Both the position numbers and the translations under genes were made by a program. Positions 21,440-33,360 of a DNA stretch of 64,000 bases are shown here, piece after piece. The number at the start of each line of letters is the position of its first letter. Within the stretch, counting starts at the first letter, position 1. A model generated the notes under the pieces. The model was not told the DNA's origin, searched no databases, and was given only the letters and a program-made list of their open reading frames with translations. Origin of the DNA: Acanthochlamys bracteata (taxonomy: Eukaryota > Streptophyta > Magnoliopsida > Pandanales > Velloziaceae); contig CM034135.1 in NCBI GenBank assembly GCA_019914995.1, forward strand, positions 7,380,501-7,444,500, read 5' to 3'.

Positions 21440-23030
21440 ATGCTTAAACCATCATATATCTTGACAAAACAATAAACTAACAAGAAGATCAGTAACAATA
21501 AACTAATAAGTATTGATTACTAAAAAAAGAAGAGCTCCCATTTTTTTTATTGAGGCATTTCATCGAACAGTTTGTATCACAAAATCAAGCTGCTTTAACT
21601 TACCATGAAGTGAAAGAAACAGGAACATGAAGAAAGATTGCAGCCATCGAAAATAGTTTGATCTACTTCTTCTGCTCCACTTCTATCCCCAATCATGTCT
21701 GTAACTTCGCCGTTGCAAGAACCAACAACAAAAAGAAGAAGACAATTCTACACAAAGCTTGCTGAAATTAGAATATTGTGGCAGAAAGTAAGAACAAAAA
21801 GATTTAATTGAGAAATTCAAAAACTGGAAGTTACTTGTTTGGATTGATTGCTCAAGTTTGCATCTGTTACATGGCATTCGATTCTTCTTCTACTTCTTCT
21901 TCAATTCAATTTGAAACTGGTCCATCAAGAAAGGTATGACCACCATTGCAAATAGCTTAATCGCGGGGAAAATTCTTACACGAACAAAATTAGGAAATTC
22001 CAACTAAAAAACTTCTCTAAAGAAAGAACAATAACAAAAACGAACGAAAATATTAGACGTAATAAAAAAGAATCGAAGAAGAAATCGAAAAAGAACAAAA
22101 TAAAAGACAAACTTGAAGAAATTAGACGAAATCTTCAGATGAAAACGAGAAAATCATACGAAATCGAAGATATCACACAAAATCAAACAAAACGAAAAAC
22201 AGTGTTCAAATACAATAACGTAGCTTTAAAAAAAAAGCTGGAATTTATCTGGATCGACGGCTCTCCCCGGCAAGGCGCAGTGAGGCGGCGAGGTGAGCAA
22301 GTATGTCCGAGCGGCAGCTGATCGATGAAACGAAGAAGAAAAAAGAAACGACTCAGTAATAAAACAAAACAATAAGGGTGAGACAGTAACTTCATAAATA
22401 TAATAGGAAATCAAATTTTCTTGCTCTTTGTTACAGCCCAATGGGGTGTAACGAATTCATTTTAAATTGAGATTAAAGGGAAGAAATTTTACTCCCAATT
22501 AATCTTATAAATTTATTTTCAAACGAGAGCAACGGAGAGTAATCAGTTCACTTACTCTTCATTGCTCTCAATTACACCCGATCCAAACATACCCTTCTTT
22601 TCCAGATTTTATTTACAGTCTGTCTTCAGCACAGAGAGTACATGCAGAGATCGATTAAGGAAACTCTTGTCCGAGGTAGAGACGGTCACGGCCATCTATG
22701 GTTGCAATTCTGTTACGTAGCTCTTGTTGTTGTCGGCGTAGCAGCTACCAACAACTTGTTGTCATCAATCTTCGGCTCTCGCCGATGCGTTCTCCGTTCC
22801 CATGCATGCTCATCACCTATACCTAAGAAGTGTAAACTGGAGAACCAAAACCAGCTAGTTCTTCCACTATAGCATACCTAGAAAGTTCAAAAACTTTTAA
22901 GTTGTTTCGAATACCGATCCATCTGTTGTATCAAAACAAACTAAGTATATGACCAGTTGTCGCACAAGAGTTCCCAAATTCAAAATTTTTGATCGAATTT
23001 TTGTTCTTGTAAAGAAGGATAACATACTGA
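21440..23030. other. No supported gene; possible leader-like and MITE-like sequence
   Basis: A GC-richer block at 22250-22330 and a short open frame at 22642-22872 are present but show no recognisable domain. The sequence ending GATCCAAACATACCC near 22590 resembles the end of a short transposon. Nothing else can be supported. Confidence 0.4.
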
Positions 23031-23031
23031 C

Positions 23032-23135
23032 CCTATTCCTTTTGAACCTCCAGTGACAAGTGCAGTAGTTCCATGGAGACTCCATCTCTTCTCCCTGCTC
23101 CTGCTTCCGTTGCTGCTGCTATCAGTTATCTCCAT
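23032..23135 (-). pseudogene. Orphan first exon of a tropinone-reductase-like SDR gene
   Basis: ATG at 23135 opens a short Ser-rich leader, then RWSLHGTTALVTGGSKGIG, the Rossmann NAD(P)-binding turn TGGSKGIG of short-chain dehydrogenases. It ends at a usable GT donor in the phase that SDR exon 2 needs. No exon 2 follows downstream on this strand; the only matching exons lie upstream at 23.7-24.2 kb. It is therefore a leftover of a second copy, or a displaced exon. Confidence 0.75.
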
Positions 23136-23714
23136 TTCAGTACCGTTCCAATCGGTTTCAAGAAGTTTGCAAGCTTAATCACTCAAACTTCCAACCTGTT
23201 CTTCATTCACCTGCTACCAATAACATTATAACCTGTACATGTGTTAGCAGGTCAATTCAATATCATTCAATATACAAACAAATACAGAATTTGTTTTGAA
23301 GATAATTTGGAAAAATACAACCTTCTCTATGACAATCTTTGTCTTCGCGTACCCTGTGGTTCAAACTTCAGTGCTTCAACCTGCAACAAGAAGAAGAATT
23401 GTAGCCATCAGAAAGAGCTGAAACGTCGCAGTCTCTGAAAGCAAAAGATTGGCTTTTTTTTCTTCCTGATAAGAACAAAATAAAAAATAATAATAATCGA
23501 TCAAAAGCATCTTGAAAACGGAATATCAATTAAAGAATGAAGGAAAATATTGCAGCAATAGTATTATGTGAAAGTAAACAGAAAGGCCGAACACCTCCTG
23601 GGACACATTCTTGATATTGATCAAAAGGTAACCAATTGACAGAAAAGGATCAATATTTTTAAGACAATAGCCATCATTAAGATGTTCAACTTCTAAGTGC
23701 ATTAAATAGCTCTC

Positions 23715-24202
23715 CAGTGGTGAAGACAGTAATAGAGATCTTAATATATAGGCTGTTCTTCCGCCATCCACGAAAATGATTTGGCCGCCCGTGAGTTAAG
23801 AAGCCGCAGGCATGCAGAGAAACGCCACGGCGGATGAGATCTCTTCTGGTTCGCCTACTCGTCGGAGAGGTACAAGAGATGTTACTTTTCCTCTTCCTGC
23901 CTTGCTCAGAAACTGCAGAACCATAACTGGCATAGATGGAATCCTGATTCAAGATTGGTCGACATGATGAAAGAAAAATCTTCGCTTGTGCATTGCTCTG
24001 TCGATTTGGCAAACCCAGTAGCTACCTTATAAATCCATAAGCTTCACTCAATCTTCTGCAGAAGAAGAATCACCGACAGATTCCTGTGACATTGAAATTC
24101 ATGTCCTGACATTTCTTCGAACACCTGGTGAGCTCCTCTTTGTTACGAGAGCATGCGTAGGCAGATGCCCCAAACCCTGGTAGTTATTCTACAATTGCGT
24201 GC
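23715..24202 (-). pseudogene. Tropinone-reductase-like short-chain dehydrogenase, decayed
   Basis: Reading down the minus strand: an exon starts at 24202 with HAIVE, then stop TAA (24186-24184) where Glu is expected, then FGASAYACSRNKEELTRC and FNVTG. After several breaks comes FAKSTEQCTSEDFSFIMSTN and LESGFHLCQL, then a large deletion that removes the YxxxK catalytic region. It ends with RRVGEPEEISSAVAFLCMPA, TAA at 23798-23796 where Tyr is expected, and QIIFVDGG. All of these are hallmarks of plant tropinone-reductase-like SDRs, which reduce small carbonyl compounds. At least two nonsense codons, frame changes and lost introns make it non-functional. Confidence 0.85.
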
Positions 24203-24325
24203 CTGGTAACACACATACCCAAGAAACGAACCATCTGAATCCATTCATCATTCAAACATGCAAATAAACTCAACACTTGAAATGAATCACATAATCTCCC
24301 CAAATTCAAAACCAGATTTCATTCT

Positions 24326-24364
24326 AGAAAAGCTTTATTTCATAAGCACTACCAAACACCCCCT
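24326..24364. mobile_element. Solo end of a family A element
   Basis: TTTCATAAGCACTACCAAAC followed by ACCCCC is the clearest copy of the family A terminus; the rest of the element is missing. Confidence 0.5.
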
Positions 24365-24792
24365 TAATCTGTCTTGACAAATCAAAAAAATAAATGTTTC
24401 TTATAACTTTCTTCAGAAAACGTTGAGAAAACATTTTGTCCAAAGTTAATGGGCCATAAATTAAGCCCTAATATTTTGATGAGCTCCATGAAGGCCTGGC
24501 TAATAACACTAATCTTCTCCCAAATTCAAATTTAATGGGCCATAAATTAATTAATGATAAGTAATAACATTGATAAACAAATATTAAACAATTGAAGTTA
24601 AAAGAAACAAAAAAGAAAAGAAAGCTGACCTAATGTTTTGTAGGATTAGGATGACATTCCAACAAAATTAAAATTTATTTTGACAAAAATTGATAGTGAA
24701 TTCTAGGATAGACCTAATTAAAGGCTACCTATGGATTTAATATTAAATTTCTAAGTGGGTCTAATTAATGTTTGGCACTAGTCAATCGCTAA

Positions 24793-25020
24793 GGGCGTGT
24801 TTACTAGACTACAAACTCATTTTTTCAGAAATAAGTTTAAAAAATAAAATTAAAAATAAAAATATTTAATAAAAAATAATATTTTATAATTATTTTATAT
24901 TATAGATAAATTATAAAATTAAATTTTAATAAATAAATTTTTAATAAACATAATTTATTTTAATTTTTTAAGTTATTTTTTATTAAAAGTGAGTTTGGAG
25001 AAATACGTAAACACGCACTA
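24793..25020. mobile_element. MITE-like element, family B
   Basis: Left end GGGCGTGTTTACTAGAC and right end CGTAAACACGCAC form an inverted pair around an A/T core rich in AATATTTAATAAAAA. Confidence 0.6.
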
Positions 25021-25067
25021 ATTATATATACACTTCATCTAGATGGACTATTTATGACTTATTTATC

Positions 25068-25256
25068 AATCTACCAAACTCACTTTTAATATAAAATAAA
25101 ATATTTTTTATTATAAAATTTATTATTTAAAATTTAATTTTAAAATTTACTTATAATATAAAATAAATATAAAAATTTATTTTTATAAATGTTTTTATTT
25201 TTTATTTTTAAACTCACTTCTAAAACTGGAAATTTACCTCAAATTAAACACGCACT
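25068..25256. mobile_element. MITE-like element, family B, partial
   Basis: Starts CTACCAAACTCACTTTTAAT and ends AAATTAAACACGCACTTAG. The left terminus is shortened. Confidence 0.45.
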
Positions 25257-25259
25257 TAG

Positions 25260-26030
25260 TAGACATATGAAATTATCAATTAAAAACACTAAACATATGA
25301 CAAATTGAGATGATGCATAGATTAATTGCGCGAACTTCATTAATTACACAATTTGGTATAAATGTTAGGAGACAAAGTTTTAGATTTGATTAAAACCTTC
25401 TTTCGGAATAAAATTTAAATCGAAATAAGTAAAGGCATGTTTACTTCATTCGAAAAGTAAAGTTTTCTTAAAAAAAAGTAAAATTTTTGATGAGTTAAAG
25501 AATTGTATATTTAATTTTGTAAACAATTTTTTTACGTCAGAGTTATTATTTTCAAAGCCATTTTAGATTTTAAGAATCAAACACAAAACATTGTTTAATT
25601 TTAGAGCGTGTTATTTTATAATTGGAAGTGATCTTTTCGGCTAAAAAACTATTTTCGTATAATTTTGTAAGTTCTTTTACAATAACTTATTGTGTATATT
25701 CACTTTACTATAAACGCATAGATAAAAATTATTTTTCAAAGTTTTAATATTCACTTTTTGATGATTAGACTCTTGTTTTTACTTTTTATGTTTTCTCAAA
25801 TTAATTCTCTGAATTAAGAGCTAATTTTGTAGTGCGTTTTGAATAATATTTTTAATTTTATCTTATTATTTATAAATAATTTTTTATAATATCTTTAAAA
25901 ATTATTTAAAACTTTGAAAAACTATATTCATAAATATCGCAAAGATTTTGTTATTATTTATTATTATTATTTTTAAAGCAACAATTATATTTTTTAAAAA
26001 ATATTTTTATTTTAAAAAATTAATTTATAA
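25260..26030. other. AT-rich stretch, no gene seen
   Basis: Low-complexity A/T sequence with possible diverged repeats; no domain or splice structure can be supported. Confidence 0.5.
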
Positions 26031-26041
26031 GCATTTCTGAA

Positions 26042-26276
26042 TTATGGACGTTTGAGAGTGCTTATGAAATAGAATTTTTTTTAAATAAAAAATATTTTTA
26101 TTTTTTTAAAAACCGAATTCTATTTTTTTTATTTTTTAAAAAATAATAAAAATATATAATAAAAAGATTTCATTTCGTAGAATTTTTTTACACTATTTAA
26201 ATTTTTAAATAAATTTTTTAAATACTTATAAAATATATATTAAAAAATATAAAATAAAAAATTACAAAAGTGATGG
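26042..26276. mobile_element. MITE-like element, family A
   Basis: Begins GGACGTTTGAGAGTGCTTAT followed by GAAAT, the best match to the family left end, and keeps the full AT core; the right end is diverged. Confidence 0.6.
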
Positions 26277-26761
26277 TTTTCGTACTCGCGTAAGTAAGCA
26301 ATCACAATCATGCACGCTGCATTACTCTAGGGTTTCAAATCAACTGCACTCGCAAATACTAATAATTTACGTTCCGCTTGAGAACAAATTTCATCGAAAA
26401 TTTGTCAAATCGATCCAAAAATAGCGATAAAAATACCGTCCCTTTGTTTCTATACGGTATTGACTCCGTAGTTTGCAAGATGTTAATGATCTAGAAACTA
26501 GAAAGTAATCGATGTTGAAATGTTTATGAAAAAAATTATAATCTTTTGCTAGGGCGTATATCAGTTGCAGTAAAATAAGTTTTACAAAAATAAAATAATT
26601 TTTTTGAAGTAAGTTACTTCAAAAATAGGTTAAAATTTTGAATAAATTATTTGTGTTTGATTATAATTGATTATATTTAAAAGTGAGTGTAAAAATAAAT
26701 TTTTGACTAAATATATTGAGCTCCAAGTAAATTGATAAACATTTTTGTCTCGTGTCATGTC

Positions 26762-26915
26762 ACTATTACAAGAAACAGTTTTACCGATTGATAACTTTAA
26801 TTAGCAATCTATTAGTTATTATCGGCAAAGTAAATTAGCGATTGACACAAATACAGTCGCAGATGTCGATAAATTATGATCGGTGATTCGTTCGCCGATC
26901 GAATATGACAGAGTT
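26762..26915 (+). mobile_element. Possible terminal fragment of a CACTA transposon
   Basis: CACTATTACAAGAAACAG resembles the En/Spm terminus CACTACAAGAAA. The following 130 bases repeat short phrases such as TAGCAATC, TTAGCGATTG and CGGTGATTCG, as subterminal repeats do. The opposite end was not found. Confidence 0.4.
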
Positions 26916-26998
26916 TATTATATAATTTTTTTTGGGATCACACATGCACAGTTGTGATTCCTTTTCATCAAAGACACACATTCTGTCACAATAATCAA

Positions 26999-27252
26999 AT
27001 TAATTAATTAATTAATTAATTTGTACAAATAAATTAGTTATTAACTAATTATGAAAGCAAATAAGAAAACGGCACTTCTTTGTATAGTTATTAATTAATC
27101 AATTAATTGTTATCATAAAAAATAAAAAGAAAAGTTAAGAGTGTCATTTCTATGTTTGTTTGTGTGATTCTCTTTCAATCTAATTGTACTAGCAAAATCA
27201 ATCTATATCAAGTTTCATTTCAGTAACCTAATTAATTAATTAATTAATTATT
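26999..27252. repeat. AATT simple repeats
   Basis: Tandem TTAA/AATT runs at about 26999-27022 and 27229-27250 flank AT-rich sequence with no gene. Confidence 0.7.
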
Positions 27253-27444
27253 ACACAAATTAGAAATATCTTAACTATTTACATATAATGATTTGTATTA
27301 GGAGCGATCACAAATCAGTTTATATATAATGAGCAGTGCAGTGTTGTTTTGTGTACTTGAATACAAGTTTCTTTGTGTCTTGTGAGTTGTGATCAGTGTC
27401 CTTGTGTCATTCATGTCCTTTTCTAAAACTAAGACATTGTTTTA

Positions 27445-27480
27445 TGTCTATATATATATTACTCTCTCTCTCTCTCCCTC
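27445..27480. repeat. TA and CT microsatellite
   Basis: TATATATATATTACTCTCTC followed by further CT units. Confidence 0.8.
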
Positions 27481-27635
27481 TTCATATCATTCTTTTTAGC
27501 AATTTGTATATAATTATCTCTTCAATATATAAGGCATATTTATTTGTAAAATTAAATTTAAGAATAATTTATATAATTAGTTAAGTATAGTTAATTTATA
27601 AATAATATTTTCTATATGAAAAAGAATATATAGTC

Positions 27636-27992
27636 GCTCACACTACTATAGACACTCATTGGCAAAAATAATTTCCAAATATGATCTTCACTATCATATA
27701 TGAGATAGATTAATAAAAAATATATTGATAAAAATTTAGCTCTTCATATCACGAATCGATTTCTATCCAACTACTTGATCAAAATAAATAAAAAAATATA
27801 TATTTTTTTTGTTGATTTTAATACTTGTGTCATTTTAACCAAGTGAGCGGATAGAGTTAATTTGTGATTTGATTGATCGAAAATTCGCCAGCATATGTTT
27901 GCTCATCCATTTTCATATGTAATGGTAAAAATCAGATTTAAAAATTTCTGACCGGCTAATGCATGTAGTGAATATAGTGGTGTTAGTGTCTA
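27636..27992. mobile_element. Short transposon-like element, family C, copy 1
   Basis: CACTACTATAGACACTCATT at the left and GGTGTTAGTGTCTATATT at the right are roughly inverted. The interior phrase TTGTGTCATTTTAACCAAG recurs at about 36480 in a related copy. Confidence 0.45.
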
Positions 27993-27999
27993 TATTCTA

Positions 28000-29280
28000 T
28001 TCCTTTACATATAGCTTAATTATTATGTATTAATTAGTTAAGTACAGTTAATTAAAGACTTTCATGTCTTTTTTGACAGCTAATTAAAGAATACAAAGTA
28101 GCTAGGTTGTCAAGATCATCATCCACAACAAAAGACAATATCTTTAGCAGTGAGACTAATTCATTACTAAATTAATTAAAGAAGGGTAGTTATTATCAAA
28201 GCACACCATATATATATATAATCTTTCAACTAATTTCTATAACTAATATAACAATCTTTGCTATTATCAATAAACATTATCATGAATTTTATGTTTACAC
28301 AATTAAGCTTCATATATATAAGAGAAAAATTTTCGTTTCACATATATACAAGCGAATTAAAAAGTAATTATGCATGGAATTAGAGTCTATTCGTTTAGAT
28401 TAAAAGTGAGTTATTAAAAAATAAATCACTAGTTATTAAAAATAAATTATTATAAATAGTAATAGTAGAAGCGAATTTTAACTGTAAAACTGAGCATCGA
28501 GTGACTTGTTAAAAGTTAGTTAAAAGTAAATTTTTTGATAAAAAAATAAATTATAAGGATGAAAAGAAGTACACTCTTAATAGAGATTTTCATGTGACCG
28601 ATTGTGTTAAATGCAACCAATTAGACGTATATATTATTTGGTTAATAATTGATGTCTCATCTCTTATGTAGTTAGGGTGTTTAATGATAAGAACTTATAT
28701 TTTTCTAATTAGATTGCAAATTTTGTAACTTTATATTACTATCACTATATAATTTACTCTCACTTTTATATCAAATTTATTTCTATCAAAATTTAATTCT
28801 GATTTAATTTTAGTACTTCAAATACTAATTTAAACTCTAATTTCACATAAATTTACTTCTCATCGAATTTTATTTCTACAAAATTTTTTTTTAAAACTCA
28901 TTTTTAATAATAATTATAGTAAGGTATTTAATAAGTTATTTTAAGACGCGCACACATTCACGTGACTACAAAAACTTCTCACGAAGCTTGCTGTCTAGCT
29001 GGCGTGTCATCAATGATCAATATTTATCAAAACTTGTTCTTAAAGAATTGATAAAAAAAAAAGCCTCTTTGCTAAGATTTTTCTCACAAGCATTAACTAA
29101 TTAGTCAAGTTAATTTATAAACATGCAAATTTTATAAATTTCTTTTCATAAGAAATAATTTTCTCCAAGTAATATTTAAAAAAAAAGTTTAAATTTAAAG
29201 TCATAATAAACATATTCTAAAAAATACAATAAATTATCTGAAGTAAATTTTAAAAAAATTACTTTTTAGATATAAATGAA
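28000..29280. other. AT-rich stretch, no gene seen
   Basis: Contains ordinary A/T-rich sequence and possible diverged family B pieces (around 28390-28560 and 28720-28940). No exon is recognisable on either strand. Confidence 0.45.
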
Positions 29281-29285
29281 CACGC

Positions 29286-29453
29286 TCATTTGCGAGTATT
29301 TTTGAAAAGTATTTTTTTAAAATAAAATACAATTTTATTATGCAGAAAATCGTTATATTTTAGAAAATTTTAAATAATTTATTAAAAAATTTATTAAAAA
29401 ATATAAATTTAAAAATAAAAACTTATTTTTTGAGAACACTATGCCAGCACCTT
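29286..29453. mobile_element. MITE-like element, family A
   Basis: Starts TTTGCGAGTATTTTTGAAAA and ends GAGAACACTATGCCAGCACC with a shortened core. Confidence 0.4.
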
Positions 29454-29665
29454 AGTGCATATTTGGGAGTTTTATAAAATACTTTTTCATCTCTACTTTA
29501 GTTTTTCCTTTTCAAAATTTTTTATAGTATTACAATTTAAAGAAATTATACATCATAGAGTTTTTATATATTTTATTTAATTTAAACAAACTTCATTTTA
29601 AAAAAATAAAAAAACTCTTTTAAAAATTAGTTTATTTTAAAGAATCACAAACGGCTCCATATTTT

Positions 29666-29836
29666 ATTCAATACAACTATAGTAACATTGCTACTGCAAA
29701 TTGCGGGAGATATAACTAAATAAATCAATGCTGAGAGTGACTACTTTTTTATTTTTTCTACATAAAATCAAAAAAGAAAAAGCTACAAATTCCGTACATC
29801 AATTTTTAATCGCGACATTATCAGAAACAAAAAGAT
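29666..29836. repeat. Duplicated segment, part a, copy 1
   Basis: Matches 34677-34848 almost base for base (ATTCAATACAACTATAGTAA to AACAAAAAGAT). Confidence 0.9.
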
Positions 29837-29891
29837 ATATAACTGATGAATTAATTTAATCGCAACACTTAATTGCTAATTTTATTTCTTA

Positions 29892-30152
29892 GCGTTTGAC
29901 AGTGGCTTATAAAATAAAGTTTTTTTAAAATAAAAAATATTTTTATTTTTTTTGAAAAATAAATTCTACTTTTTTTACTTTCAAAAAAATAATAAAAATA
30001 TATAATAAAAAAATCTCACTCTGTAAAATTTTTTTATATTTTCTAAATATTTAAATAAATTTTTTATATATTTATAAAATATATATTAAAAAATATAAAA
30101 TAAAAAAAAGTTGATAATCAGTTTATAATAAGCTGTGCTAAAAGAGCACTAA
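29892..30152. mobile_element. MITE-like element, family A
   Basis: Left end GCGTTTGACAGTGGCTTATA, right end TATAATAAGCTGTGCT, with the complete core. Confidence 0.6.
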
Positions 30153-30377
30153 GTCTTTGCCACAGAGTCTTAGGTTGCATGCTTTTGCACACAAAAGTTA
30201 TCTTATCTACTAAAAAATTATTTTTAATTCACTTTTTATTATAAAAATAATAAAAAATTATTTTTAATTTATTTTTTAATATAAAAAATATTATTTTTAG
30301 TAATACTACTTTTAATAATTCATTTTTAAAAATTTATTTTTAAAATTAAAAGAACGCATCCTTAACCCCAGTCTTAG

Positions 30378-30590
30378 CGCGTTTGACAATAATTTAGAGA
30401 ACATTTAACCTAATTTTTTAGTATATATTTTTAATAATAATTTATAATATTTATAAATTTTATTTTAAAATTTAAAAAATTAGATATCGTAATTTTATAT
30501 TATTTAGTTTATATTTTTATCAATAAGAAAATTATTTTAAAATATTTTTATTTAAAAGTTTTTTTTATTTAATAAGCACATCGAGGTCCC
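30378..30590. mobile_element. MITE-like element, family A, diverged
   Basis: GCGCGTTTGACAATAATTTA at the left and TTTAATAAGCACATCGAGG at the right, with A/T sequence between. Confidence 0.4.
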
Positions 30591-30680
30591 TTTTTTCAAG
30601 ACTTAAAATGATCTAAAATAGGTTTCATATTCAAGATTTAGCTTTGGATCCCCAACGGAATTTCACCTTTCGCTTTAATT

Positions 30681-30739
30681 AGCCTGTATACTCTTTTCGC
30701 TCTATATAACTTTTACCCTCATGGTCCATGCATATGTGC
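30681..30739 (+). repeat. 59-nt perfect repeat, copy 2
   Basis: Identical to 19571-19629, with the TATA-like CTATATAAC and the RY element CATGCAT. Here it lies 100 bases beyond the 3' end of the membrane-protein gene. Confidence 0.8.
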
Positions 30740-30842
30740 AAAGAAGCAATATATACAAAGAAGCAGCTAGCAAGAATCATGGGTGTGGAACTTGAAACAA
30801 AAACATGTTAATGTAGTCTGCAACTCAGCTTGCAAGGAATGA

Positions 30843-33037
30843 TTAATAAGTCACCACGGCATATACACCAAAGATGATGACGAAGAGCATCAGGATGCAG
30901 GTTGCCAGCATCATTTTCTTTGCAATAGCTGGCATCCAAGGTCTCTTAGCAATGAAATGCCGAATGAGAAGTAATAGTACTCCGCACAGAAGGAGGGCGA
31001 CAAGGCCGGTGAAGTAAATGACAAAAAGTCCGACGTGGTGGGATAAACCCTTCGGAGGTTGGAAAACCGCTGCCAGACCGAAAGATAAGATCAAGGATGC
31101 TGAAACCGATAACATTTCTTTCACCCAAGGATTCACCGACGTGATCGGGTAGTTCTTGATGCTTGCTTCAAGGTCAGGTTGGGAATAGCTTATTGCTACT
31201 GGAGCAACGTGTAATTGATTGTTGTAGAACAACACCTGAAGCAATACAAATATAATGTTTACTCTATATAACTAAGTACTTAAAAAGTTTTTCCTACTTT
31301 TAGTAGTTGAGTAAGAAAACTCTAGGTTAGTTCTTTTGTTGTTATATAATTCATACAGATAAATTAAAAGCCTTTAATCATTAAAGAGTGTTTTAGAGTA
31401 TTTACAAAATAGAACTTTTTTTTAAAATAAAATAAACAAGTTTTATTTTTTATTTAAAAAATAATAATAGGTAATAACAATGTCATATTTTGTAAAATTT
31501 TAAATAAATTTTATCTAATATTATAAAAATTTATTAAAAAATGTGAGATACTTTTGTAGAATGAAAGTGAAAAAGAAAAACTCCTCCAAAAGCATCCTAA
31601 ATATGGTATGGAAAGAAGTTACGGAGTAGGATAACTGCTACTTCCATTTATTACCAAACGATCCGTTCTCTTTATACCCTGAAAGACAAAGGGCAGGTTC
31701 TGAGGAATTTTTTTTTCCAATTTCTTACTTTATATTTTTCAATAAATTTTTTAATTATTTTATATTTTAAAAAAATCTTAAAAGTAAAAAAATATTTTAC
31801 AATTTAAATTTTCTTATTAATTATTTTATTATTATTTTTTAAATAAAAAAATTATTTTAAAAAAATTTTAATAATATATTTTTTTTTAGAAAATTATTTT
31901 TCAATAAACACTCTCAAATATCTCAAATGCATCACTACCTTTTCATCTAAAAGACAATAAAAAAGTTTTGAAATGTCATATATAACAAAGAAGTCATATT
32001 TATCGTTATGATAAAAGTTAAATGGTTCCTTTTATAATTTGAGTAGTTATTTTGGAGTTACTTATGAATCTTCTTTTTCATTTGAAATAAATATTTTAAC
32101 TTTTAAAACTTTTTTATAAAACTTCAGAAAAATTAATTTAAAAATATAAGTAAAATTTATGGTATTATGTATATAATTCTATATTTAAATAAAAAAGTAA
32201 ACTTATTTAATTTAAATTCTTTTTAAAATAATATTTTTAGTTTAAATAATTTCAAATGACTGCTGGGTCTACGGACGACGCATCAGTTGACAAGAATGTG
32301 ATGTGACACAGCTTTCAAAAACAAACAAAAAGGTGGGTGAATAAAATAAAACAAAAGTAGGTCAAAATTTTCAGACACTCATTCCCCTGACGTACTAAAT
32401 ATGTGGACTTCGATTAAGTCAAAGGGATAATATAACTTTTGTCATATAAAATTTTTTTGGAATAGAAAATCAGTTTAAAAAATATATATTATTAAAAATA
32501 ATATTATTAAATTTAGTTTTATATTATTTTATTAATAAATAAACTGAATTTGTTTTTTATATTTTTGTATAATTAAAAGTGAATTAATGTAATTTTTAAA
32601 TAAAAAATAAATTATAAGATTAAAAATAATACATCCGTAAATAGTTTGTAGAAGTATTAAGAGCTCGTTTATCAACCCATTAATTTTTTTTATAAATTTT
32701 TTGTTAATACAAAATAAATAAATAATTTAAAATAAGTTATTTTTTATAAAAACCAAAATTTATTCTAATATAAATTTATTTTTTTAGAAAATAAATTTAG
32801 CTTAAGATAAACACATCATAAATCATTTATGTTTTTGTGTTCTATTTAGAGAGCAAATGCGATTGACGGCAAAAAGTAAGCGAAAAGATATGCTTGCATG
32901 TCTCGAAATTTGAAACAAAAAATTAGAGAGAGAGAGAGGTCGCTTACTTGTTGGACGAAATGGTTCTGTGAGCAGGAGAGGCAAGCGAAGCTGTAGGTCT
33001 GACTGTGCATATCTGCTTGTGTGTTGAAGTACTGCAT
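30843..33037 (-). CDS. Unknown small membrane protein, two exons
   Basis: Exon 1 33037-32948 and exon 2 31235-30843 join in phase 0 (NHFVQQ to VLFYNNQ), giving 160 aa. The donor (CAA|GTAAGC) and acceptor (TTGCTTCAG|GTG) are good. The ATG at 33037 is the first in this frame after a stop, but other ATGs precede it in the leader. Three hydrophobic helices are predicted by eye at about residues 71-90, 98-121 and 138-158, the last ending at the C-terminus. The N-terminal half is polar, with a Cys pair (CLSC). I do not recognise the family; it could be a short relative of plant stress-related membrane proteins. Its 1.7-kb intron holds two MITE-like elements. The acceptor and first 31 codons of exon 2 are copied at 34.85-35.0 kb. 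Confidence 0.65.
31388..31606. mobile_element. MITE-like element, family A, in an intron
   Basis: GAGTGTTTTAGAGTATTTAC at the left, CTCCTCCAAAAGCATCC at the right, A/T core between. Confidence 0.5.
31690..31922. mobile_element. MITE-like element, family A variant, in an intron
   Basis: Starts GGGCAGGTTCTGAGGAATTT and ends CAATAAACACTCTCAAATA. Closest to the copy at 34996-35232, which starts the same way. Confidence 0.5.
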
Positions 33038-33344
33038 GTACCCTGGATGCGTTGTGAATATTAGGAGCGATCAAAAATCAGTTGCGGAGAGATGGCCTGA
33101 TCACAGATCGGCGCAGGCGATCATCACAGATGTGCAGAGCGAGTGGTGCAGGCGAGATCTGATTCGATTTTGATCTCTCTAATCAATCGATGGATTGGAA
33201 AAGGAAACCGATTAAAAATCATAAACAGAATCGATCAATTATTAATCAATTGCAATCATTCGATTGAATTGAAGAGAAACATTTGGAGAAACCAAAAATA
33301 AACACGAAAAACCCTATGCATCGCTCTCTCTCTGTTCGCTTCTT

Positions 33345-33360
33345 CTCCGATATATAGAGA
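33345..33360 (-). promoter_or_regulatory. TATA box of the 160-aa membrane protein gene
   Basis: CTATATATC on the minus strand about 310 bases before the ATG at 33037; the leader between contains short upstream ATG frames. Confidence 0.5.

Noticed and set aside
22642..22872. 76-codon frame with a hydrophobic middle
   Set aside because: No homology recognised, no splice or promoter support, and it lies among SDR and repeat debris.
24111..24127. Minus-strand phrase CAGGTGTTCGAAGAAATG suggesting a PPR motif (VFEEM)
   Set aside because: In the neighbouring frame it continues the SDR match on both sides, which is far longer.
26985..27252. Regular AATT spacing that could suggest an array
   Set aside because: Simple-sequence repeat only; no spacers or conserved repeats of CRISPR type, and the host is a plant.
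32823..33074. 83-codon frame on the minus strand
   Set aside because: It overlaps exon 1 of the two-exon membrane protein in another frame and runs into the intron.
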